From assembly GCA_020091685.1 (NCBI GenBank), contig CM034594.1, forward strand, positions 33,910,433-33,974,432: a stretch of 64,000 nucleotides of DNA, given 5' to 3'. The notes below the pieces were generated by a model that had not been told where the DNA came from, did not search any database, and saw only the letters and a program-made list of their open reading frames with translations. Numbering within the stretch: position 1 is the first letter of the stretch; each line of letters starts with the position of its first letter. The stretch comes from Lutjanus erythropterus (taxonomy: Eukaryota > Chordata > Actinopteri > Lutjaniformes > Lutjanidae). Position numbers and translations under genes: made by a program. This document shows positions 11,877 through 21,200 of this stretch, piece after piece.

Positions 11877-12042
11877 ATGGATGACGGTGACGAGCCGGGT
11901 TTAGTCCTCTCTCACAACACTTCTTCAGGTTCTAAGTCAGGTGGGGACAAGATGTTCTCCTTAAAGAAGTGGAACGCCGTGGCTATGTGGAGCTGGGACG
12001 TGGAGTGCGATACTTGTGCCATTTGTCGGGTACAAGTGATGG
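11877..12042 (+). CDS. rnf7: rnf7 exon 1 (start codon, cullin-binding strand, first zinc ligands)
   Basis: The ATG follows gcagag. The exon codes residues 1-55 and ends in phase 1 within Asp56 at ATGG|gtgagt. Reading through the donor gives an in-frame stop at 12075, so the intron must be removed. Confidence 0.95.
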
Positions 12043-14343
12043 GTGAGTCCGAGGAACCGACGGCGGTAGACCGCTAGCTAACGCTAGCTCAGTTCCCATA
12101 ACGGCTAATGCAGCTAGCATGGCTAATATTAGCATCGATACCGGAGGTCTCTGTCAGAATGACTCTGTAACATGTTCTTCTTGATTTGCAGACGCTTGTC
12201 TCCGATGCCAGGCGGAAAATAAGCAGGAGGACTGTGTTGGTAAGACACTGTCAGCACTACAACACGTTATATCTTTGTTGAGTGACATAAAAACACCCTG
12301 CAGGTTAATCCAAGCTAACAGTAGCTATAGCTAGTAGTGTGTCTGAGCTGTCAGGCAACACCACCAAACCAGCTAATCACAGAGGCAGGAATTTAATTTG
12401 TCTCAATCGTTTCAGGTACGTGAAATAGATAAACGTTGTCTGAACTCAATGTCAGCAAGATGGTGGCACTGCTGAATTGTTTGGATTAGATACTTTAAAC
12501 GTCAGGCAAAAGTTTGAAAATGACCTGCGAACAGATTTATTTGGCTTTAAATCCCACCTCTGAAGAACAAACAATTATACAGCTGCACAACTAATATAAT
12601 AAGGCTAAAAAATAAAATAAAATAATCTGAAATTATAGTAGTATATTTATTGTGAATGATCCTTTACGGAGTGGATGTATTATGATAAAGACCATTTGCA
12701 AATGGATTTTTCCCAAGGTTAGTATGCATGTAGTGTAAGGTTTAAGTATTAATGAAAATGTTATCGAAATTACGAAAAGGCTTTTTATCACAATAAGATT
12801 CATTGTGATACTTAAAAACAAAAACAAAAAAATGATGACTTGGAAAAAAAATGTCTGTATTTATTAAAATAAATCTTTTTTGGTTGTTCAAAAGTAGCCA
12901 GCCATGACCTAAGCATGTACAAAACACTGGCGTGAATTATCTTTGGTAAGAAATGTTTATGTTTATGTTTGTACATTTGCGAATTCTTAAAGTAAAATGC
13001 TCCATTAAAGTCAAAGTATATTTGTGATGTGACGTGATATTTTTAGATGTATTTTACCAGAAAAATTAAATGAACATTTGAATATTAAATCATCTATCTT
13101 TGCTCACTGCATCGTAATTTTTCTTACCCTTAGGTGTGCATAAACTACAGCTTATATTAACTTATTTTAAAAGCATAAAACCATAAAACATTGAAAAGTG
13201 GTATCGGCCATGAGAGGCAGGTAATTAACAGTATCAGCTGAAAAAAAAAATATATATATTGTGCATCCCTTCTGGATAACTGCACTGTACATCATCAACT
13301 TTCTCAAGATGAATATGCATAAACATGCATAGTGTGCATGTGTTTTTTGAGAAGTTATTGTATCATTAATATTTCAATATTTTATTCAATCATAATACTG
13401 AAAAATAGACACATAAAGCACATTAGAACAGTGATAACTGGCACATTTTAAAAATGTTTCAAATTTTCACCCTATTTAAAAAAAACTCCATGTCAGATCG
13501 CTGATCAGAAAAATACTGGACTTCAAATTTTAAAGTAGCTTTGATGCATATTAATTTAATAACTAATCACTGTCAGCCCTTCACTGAACTGGATGATCAG
13601 CATTTTGACCTAAGACTTACACTGGTTATGAAGTTATTTCATCACTGCAGTCATATGCAGGTAAGATGATCACTGGCAGTATATTTTTGCATCAGTGTGG
13701 AGCAAAGATAGTTGAAATTAATTTCAGACAGTCTGTAATGTTATTTTTAGCCATTTCTGACTCATACTTGGCTGATAAAGTGAACAGAAAGTATGAAATG
13801 GCTGAATAACACTGTTGGGTGATGCATGACAAAGTTGCACAGCAGTCCAGCAGTTGTGAGGAGCAGCTGTACTGCCGAGATAACTCATGTCCAGTTTGTA
13901 GAGCTAAAAAGAGCCATGCTCTGACTGGATGCAGCACTTCATAGTGATGCATCAACACATGTTAAGCAAATCAACATATTTTCGTAATTGATGACGTCAG
14001 TTACGTTGATGAATCGCCCCAGCCCTAACTGTTATGTGTAATTTCACCTTGTTTTACTGTACCAAAATATGACATCATTGTTTAGGATTGTGCTTTTAGG
14101 AAAATAAAGAGATCTTAAAAGTCCAGTGTGTACAATTTACAGACGCCTATTGGCAGAATATTTAAATTCTTTGTAATACTCATTCATTGTCTCTCCTTCT
14201 GTCCCCGTCTCCATCTCCTTTCAGTTGTATGGGGAGAGTGCAACCACTCCTTCCATAACTGCTGCATGTCCCTTTGGGTGAAGCAGAACAATCGCTGTCC
14301 CCTCTGCCAGCAGGACTGGGTGGTCCAGAGAATCGGCAAATAA
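11877..14343 (+). CDS. rnf7: RING-box protein 2 (RNF7/Rbx2/SAG), complete
   Basis: Three exons, 11877-12042, 12192-12239 and 14225-14343, join in phase and encode 110 residues (human RNF7 is 113). The protein is the RING-H2 subunit that, bound to a cullin (mainly CUL5, also neddylation of CUL5 with UBE2F), recruits the E2 enzyme in cullin-RING ubiquitin ligases in cytosol and nucleus. After a variable acidic leader, [15 protein letters not shown] (residues 27-41) is the cullin-binding strand. The zinc ligands follow: C47, C50, C58, C61, C70, C77, H79, H82, C96 and C99 are all present, and the C-terminus [15 protein letters not shown] is canonical. Only the first ~20 residues differ from the mammalian protein. 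All splice sites are GT-AG. I see nothing broken. Confidence 0.97.
12192..12239 (+). CDS. rnf7: rnf7 exon 2 (48-base microexon)
   Basis: Acceptor ttgatttgcag and donor gtaaga flank codons for [16 protein letters not shown], residues 56-71, including C58, C61 and C70. It is too short to stand out as an open frame and was found from the RNF7 protein pattern. Confidence 0.95.
12240..14224 (+). other. rnf7: rnf7 intron 2, with a hAT-type scrap near its end
   Basis: About 2.0 kb, AT-rich. At about 13975-14030 the run ttgatgacgtcagttacgtt followed by gaatcgccccagccctaact resembles one end of the fish hAT-type repeat (…gacgtcat…gactaatcg…cagccct). No exon is needed here: exons 2 and 3 join directly in phase. 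Confidence 0.6.
14225..14343 (+). CDS. rnf7: rnf7 exon 3 (RING-H2 core and stop)
   Basis: Acceptor ctcctttcag precedes [14 protein letters not shown]..., residues 72-110, and TAA at 14341-14343. This exon carries C77, H79, H82, C96 and C99, and the tail that is almost invariant in vertebrates. Confidence 0.96.
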
Positions 14344-14689
14344 GCTCCAACCCCAGGCGGCCTGATTGTCAGACCGCACCTGTGTGCACCCGAAAGCGGT
14401 GACAGACTTTACAGTGATCACTGCAGCGTCCTGTGCAGAGCCACATGACATCAACGACCCTCCTACTCCTATGATTGCATGTTCCAGTAGACCACGTGTC
14501 AAAGGAGGACGGTGGACAAAATGAAAACAGCACAGACTCGTTGGTCACCGGTTGGTTGATGTGGCTGGAGGAATCGAGAGTCATTGAGAGAGGGATGAAC
14601 CTTGTTGCAGTGTTTGGTCACATGTTAGCATTACATTATTGTCTGTGGTGGTGTTCAGCACATCTTTAATATGTGACTGTCTTTTTAAA

Positions 14690-14695
14690 AATAAA
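14690..14695 (+). terminator. rnf7: rnf7 polyadenylation signal
   Basis: Canonical AATAAA about 350 bases after the stop codon, followed by the GT-containing stretch gtgtatagctgtaaatg. This implies a 3' UTR of roughly 370 bases. Confidence 0.65.
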
Positions 14696-15390
14696 GAATT
14701 GTGTATAGCTGTAAATGCATTTTTTTCACCTAGTAATTTGAATAGGCTTGGAATATAATTGCTTTAATCAAGTGAAACTGCTCGTACACTGAGTTTAGAT
14801 CATGAAGAGAAATGCACATTGACTTGCCAAGATAGTTCTTTGTATCAAACCTTAATACTTCTAAGCTTGACGAAAAAATGGTTTTGTAGAATATCATGTT
14901 CATACTCTTTAATGAATCAAAAAATATAACGTTATCACCACCAAAACTCAAGTATTGACAGGGCAGAGCTTAGTTTGAGGTAGTGTTCATCCACTGATTA
15001 AACAAATGTCCCTTTAAAGTATCAAGTATTCATTAGGAAGAGGCATCATCTGTTACTTAACCCCTTTTACCCCAAAATGACTGTTCCTTTCAATCAACCA
15101 GATTTCTTTCTAACAACCAGACGTCTGAATCAGTCCAGTTTAGATGAGATTGACAGATATATCTGTGTATTAGGATACAGGATAAGAGCATGGGAGCAGC
15201 TTTTGAACGTTGTCTGTACATCGCCAATCAGTTCTTAAACACGGAAGTGTCCACTTACATGGCGGAGTCTGAAATCCTTAAGTCACCATACGGCTATAAG
15301 TGCTTTGGCAGTTGAAGTGAACTATCTGGAATGCGGCCATGCTAACCTCTAGCACTTGTTATACATGTATACGATTGGCTTTTTTCCAGT

Positions 15391-15560
15391 TTCAAGCTTG
15401 ACCTGCAGAAGAGGTGGATTGTGTACAAGTACATTTCCAGAATTTAAGGTACTTGTACTTGAGTATTTCCATTCTTACTTCAGACGGCTACTCCATGACA
15501 TTTCATAGGGAAATATTTTACTTTTTACTCCATTTATCTGACACCTATAGTTACTAGTTA
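15391..15560. repeat. TACTTGTACTT-type palindromic repeat fragment
   Basis: Contains aggtacttgtacttgagtat, ttttactttttactcc and atagttactagttactccg. These words recur in the inverted-repeat element at 48060-48932, so this looks like a partial relative. Confidence 0.5.
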
Positions 15561-16189
15561 CTCCGCAGTGGTTTATGCTTTTAAATATATGATCAGTATA
15601 TTAATTACTGTTAAAATCAGCCCTGCCTTGACAACATTCAGATGCGGTTTAGATGGTAATGAATCAGGAATAAAAATCATAAATATATACATAAAAAGTT
15701 GTAACTTTTTGATTGGAGCCATGATGCATGATGAGTACTTTTACTTTTGATCTTTAATTACATTTTTGCTGCTAATTCTTAATGTATTTTTAAAAAAAAT
15801 CTGACTTCTTCCAGCACTAAGAAGCAGTTCAATCTAGACAGGATTTGGATCAACCAAACTTAATGTGATAAATGTACAGAGTGTGGATAAATTTCACAGA
15901 ATATGGTTTAATATGCAATACACAATGCAAAACATGAAAATGTTTTGTGGGATTTGTGCGGTCACATTTAGGTGGGACAGCACAGTGTTCACGCTGAGAA
16001 AACACTGCTGAACACGATATCCATGTCAGGGAATATTTTAAGTGGCGAAGACTGATGTGAGTAATTCACTTAGACACGAGGCTAATGACTGAAAGGTCAC
16101 TGCTTCAGACCTGCATGTGGACAAAGAGAACAAGAAGTACCAGCCTTCCAGTTAATTCCATATTTGCATCTAATGTGATATTTCATTGG

Positions 16190-16300
16190 TATTAGGGCTG
16201 CAACCAACTCTTATTTTTATTACCAAACAATCAGCATCTAATTTTATGTTCATTTTATCAGTTTAATATTATTTTTTCGATCTCACTTGGATCTTCGTCA
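16190..16300. repeat. hAT-type non-autonomous element, one end
   Basis: Begins attagggctgcaaccaactc and continues ttatttttattaccaaac, close to the usual terminal phrase agggctgcaacTaacgattattttcatta of a frequent fish element. Diverged; the other end is not clear. Confidence 0.45.
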
Positions 16301-17579
16301 GATCAGAATCTAAACCACTGGTATTAGATGTACACTTTTACCATTTTGATACAACACACTCCCACCTGCGGCCTCCAAAGATACAAAACGTTCAGTCAAC
16401 ATTTCTGTGACGCAGCCTCAGCAGACATTAAATATTTTCACCTTTGCAAGAGTAATATCTACAGGCTGTTGTAATGAATTTAATTATTTGTGCAGGTGTT
16501 CATTATGTTTCATCCACTTTTTCTGTAAGTGAAAACTGTCAGTCCACCGTCTTATCTTGTATCGGGGCGTTCAGTGCCAGCAGCAATGTTTAAGTGAACA
16601 AAAATGAAGAAGTAGTTTTCAAATATAACATTTGTCGTGCAGAGCCTCAAGTGTACAGCAGGGATATTCAACTTGCTCTGGTCAGGAGCCAGTTAATAAA
16701 CAAATAAATAATAATATTTATCAGATAAAATGAATAAACATTAAAAGGCTCACAACTCATTCTTTGGAATTCCTTACTTTAACACCAAATGACTTAATAA
16801 CTTAATTTATTAAATAAATTTACTTGATACAAGGATTGACACTTGGCCCATATGACAGATAAATCAGATATTTTACTGCATGTAATAACTACAACTGCAT
16901 TTTATTAGTAAATGCTTAACATTTTAAAGAGTTTATACAACAGTACACTTGCTGGAGCCTCTTCCATCATGCAGTCACTCAAATTTTTAATGATTCGTAA
17001 ACATAAACCATAAGATTAAAACTGCTCCAAGCTGAATTTAAGCTCCTTTAGTGTGTGTAAAGTGAAATACATCTTCCAAAGTAAGAGGGACAAGGAACAT
17101 TACTGAACATTTACTAACTGGTATACCTAAACTAAAACAATCCCAGTCTAATTTTATTTTCATTGTGCATTAGAAAATGATTAGAGGGCCACCATATTAT
17201 ACACACACAGCTCTCTCAGTGGCGTCTTTATCTCGTAACGACATAAAATCGACCATAACCTGTCAAGGTCAGGATATGCCACCTCATCATGTCACGCTGG
17301 CAGTACAATTACTGCTCACAAGCACTCTGCATCTTCTAAAAATAGACAAGCCGAAAGCCTCTTAAGTTCAAACCACATTAAGTTGCTTTCCCTTGGTGCC
17401 GTCCACGAATAAGCGTTCAAAGTCACTTAGCTCACAACAAATCCCTGAGCACAGTGGTACTCTTGATGCTCCAAGAGATGTGGAACAAGAGGTGGAGCAT
17501 GTTCAGGATGGGGTTGCTTGAGATGATCATTAGTACCTGGAACCTGCAGATGGGTGAACTGTAGCGGCGTAGGTTGATC

Positions 17580-18200
17580 ATGCCACAGGATACATCCGCT
17601 ACGGGTGACCTGGTGGGACTGGACAACCTGGTGGCCAACACGGCCTACCTGAGGGCTCAGAATGTAGACCGCAATGAGCTGAGGAAGCTGAGACCCTCCC
17701 TGACGCTGCCCAAACCAAAGAAGTCGTCTGCTCTCCAGCTGACAGTGGGGAGGAAGTACGAGTCACTGTGCGAGCAGCAGCCTATTGGGAGGAAGTTGTT
17801 CCTGCAGTTTCTCCTGGGCTCTAACGCTCAGTACGTGGCCGCCGCTGAGTTCCTGGAGGAGCTTCGTCGCTGGAGCTTTGCTGAAGATGAAACCAGAGAG
17901 AAGTCCAAACGGAGCATCCTCATCAAGTTCTGTCAACCTCAGTCCAGGGCTTTTCTCTCCTACCTCACAGGAGAGGCAGCTGAAAGTTGCAAGCAGTTAT
18001 CAGATAAGAACTTCGATGAGGTGATGATGGACCAGATAAGAGAAGCCACGAGGGACTTCCTGAGGGGGAAGCCTTTTGCGGAGTATCTGAATAGTCTCCT
18101 GTTTTATAGATTCTTGCAGTGGAAGGAGTTTGAGAAGCAGAAGATCACTAACAAATACTTCTATGAATTTAGGACTTTGGGAAAAGGTGGCTTTGGCGAG
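17580..18200 (+). CDS. grk7: grk7 exon 1 (N-terminal helix, RGS-homology region, glycine loop)
   Basis: Residues 1-207, phase 0 at GGCGAG|gtaggt. The ATG has A at -3 but C at +4. A possible PKA site, Ser40, sits in the sequence RKLRPS, weaker than the RRRRS that I recall for human GRK7 Ser36. Confidence 0.9.
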
Positions 18201-21200
18201 GTAGGTGCTAGAAATCCCAGCAACTGAGTGAAAGTGGAAATCTTAGATGATTTGAGAGACGTACAACTAATATGTTTGTATGTTCTGAAAGAAAAGAGAA
18301 TGTTACATCCCTGATAAATGAAATTTAATATATTAGTGCATTGCCGGTTTGGGGCTTGGCTGTTGGTGTATGTGCCTGTTCGTTAGGAACACATGCCCCT
18401 TTAGCATGGGCCAATTGCCTGGATTCCAGTATTATTACTTGCAGTGTTGTCAGGGGATGTGCCCGTTCACAATGGGTCAATTGCTCTGCAACCTAAATGC
18501 TGTCTCAAGAACCATTCATCTGATCAGCTTCATGCTCTGCACTCCCTTGGGTCCCCAGCAATACACCTGCCAAGTGTAAAGTTGACTGAGTGAGCTGTTT
18601 TGAAATGTGAGAAGGACAGTCATACACACAGATAAAAAGGTAGAGATTACTTCCTTTATAGTAAGATGGTGTTCCTACAGTGGCACTTATTGGCCAAATG
18701 GCACCAATTTGTCACTCAGACGCTCATGTCCACCAAATGCTGTTGCTATAGCTCAAAGTATTCAGGTGACAGTTGTCAAACATTTGTAGAAGAAGCAAAA
18801 AAAAAAAAAACGTTTAGACAAATGGCACGAAATTTATCAAGATGTAAACATAGACATATATATGTAAACCCTGCATCAGCCTTTGGATTGTACGTTAATG
18901 TCTCAGCCATTTTCGTTAAAGCAGTACTAATTTGTGAACAACTAGACACTTGAACATAACACCACTTTTTGAGACTGTTGATGAGACAGAAGTACTCAAT
19001 GCAGCATTTCCGTATGTGTGTCGATGGATATAAATAGGCATGACTTATATGGACAGATTTATCTGGACCCACAGAGTCCAAGAAACAAAAAAAAAATGTT
19101 TCTAAACATGATGGTGCAAAAATTACAAGCCAAAACACAAAGTTTGTTGTTAAAGCACCACCATCTGGCCAAACTGCATGAAATTCAACAATGCACTCCC
19201 CTTTTTTCCTCGGCAGTACACCCACAATGTGTGAAGTCAATCAGATGAACAGTTCTTGAAATATGCAAAGGACAAACATACATAGAGACAGAGATTCTTT
19301 CCTTGACAGTTGGATAGTTAGATTTATGGGTTTTGCTGCTATAGTCTCACTTGGTTTGGTATGATCAGTAGCTTGTGGAGGCCACTGTTAGCTTCTGTAA
19401 GCAAACTTTAGCTTTTCTCTACTTATTCTACTGTGGTTTTTAGCACATGATTGTTTCATTGTTGTTGCCCTGTCTTGTAGGTGTGTGCAGTGCAGGTGAA
19501 ATACACGGGTCAGATGTATGCCTGCAAGAAGCTGAACAAAAAGCGCTTGAAGAAAAAAGGTGGTGAGAGGTTTGCCCTTCTGGAGAAGCAGATCCTGGAG
19601 AGGGTCAACAGCCTCTTTATTGTAAACCTGGCCTATGCTTTCGACAACAAGACCCACCTGTGCCTGGTCATGGACCTCATGAATGGAGGAGACCTCAGGT
19701 TCCATATCTACGAGCTTGGGGTACGGGGCCTGCGTATGGAGCGTGTTGTGCACTACACGGCCCAGATAGCCACGGGGATTCTCCACCTGCACTCCATGGA
19801 CCTTGTGTACCGGGATATGAAGCCTGAGAATGTGCTGCTGGACGCCAAAGGACAGTGTCGACTGTCAGACCTGGGATTGGCTGTAGAGCTGCCAAAGGGC
19901 AAAACAATCTGCCAGAAGGTTAGTGTGGTGACCTGTCCCCCAATTAACCTACAGCACTCGCTGGCAGAGGTTTGTGCTGCAGTAAACTCTGTGGTTTGTG
20001 TTACCCCATGAATTTGGGTGTACTCCTCACTATATGTTCACATATAGGAAAATAACCTAGTTTTACCCTCCAGGGCCTATGTTTGCTTGCTTTTTAATAC
20101 CCCTGTGTGTAGTATTTGTTTACCCACCACCACAAGTAGCTTACCAGGAATAGATATGATGGCTCTTAGTCCTGTCCTGACAGACATCACAAGAGAGCAA
20201 AAACCCTGTACAACCCAAATTAATCTTATTAAAAGGTTCCTGACCTCATCCCCTGCTGGATGCTGTACTGGCTGAGAAATGACTGACCAGAGCCTGTTAG
20301 CATTAGCTGGATAATCTTTGCTTTACTAATACCAGATATGGTGTCCACGTGTCTGTCCAAGGAGATGAGTCAGGAGATTCACTGAGGGAAGTACACTCCT
20401 CCATACGGACAGGATACAAAGTGAACTAGAAGAGTACTGCAAGAGTGCAAACCTCCAAAAGACCAAATGCCCCACCTCTCAGTGTTATCAAAAGTGACTA
20501 AGAATTCATGTATCCACCTCATAATCGGGCCAGTAGTTTTTCTAGACAAATGGCACAAATAAGGTCTAATTTGTCAGCTGACCGATAACTTGCCAATAAT
20601 GCAGCATTATTTGCTGCAACAGCGTCTTATTGTTTGGCCCTCGTTTTCACATTCTTATGTCTGTCTTTTTGTCTCCGTACTTCATCATTTAATTTCCATC
20701 ATGTGGAAGCCAGTAAAGATAGTCTGTTGCAGATAACAGAAATTAACCTTAAAAGAGTGAATTATTTACCACATTAGATTATTTTGTCAGGCCTCAGAAA
20801 TGTCTCTTCTGCTTTAAGGAGAGAATACATCATAATGATTTTATATCAAAGGAAATCCTATATACATTTAAATTAAGTTAAAAGTTTAGTTGATTTAAAG
20901 TCATTAGTATGTATATAAATACATACATACATACCTATATACATTTTTATTTTATTTATTAATTTTATTTGTAAGGGACTAAAGAGAAGATCATTTGTTT
21001 GAGGATAATTTTAATAATCATAATATTATCATCACATCTGTCTTTCTCAGCTGTCTGACACCCCATCATCATCATTCATATGTCATATATGGGTTTCTGA
21101 CCCTCAGACTGACCTTATGTTTCATTTGGGGCTGCTGTGGTGACAGAATTTCTTTATTTAGGTTGGCTCAGCAGCACGGTATGCAGTGTTAGCACCATTC

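Larger units (their letters stand above)
14720..17579. other. Intergenic region between rnf7 and grk7
   Basis: No further gene. It contains two repeat scraps (listed separately) and AT-rich unique sequence. The grk7 promoter must lie toward the right end, but I could not pick out a TATA box or a convincing Crx-type TAATCC cluster. Confidence 0.5.

Noticed and set aside
14221-14584. Minus-strand frames of 71-93 codons over the last rnf7 exon and 3' UTR
   Set aside because: Antisense shadows of rnf7 with no recognisable product.
17574-17579. In-frame TTG at 17574 as a grk7 start
   Set aside because: TTG is not a credible start in a vertebrate mRNA when ATG follows two codons later.
19388-19792. 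134-codon minus-strand frame
   Set aside because: It is antisense to grk7 exon 2 and is explained by codon constraint on the plus strand.
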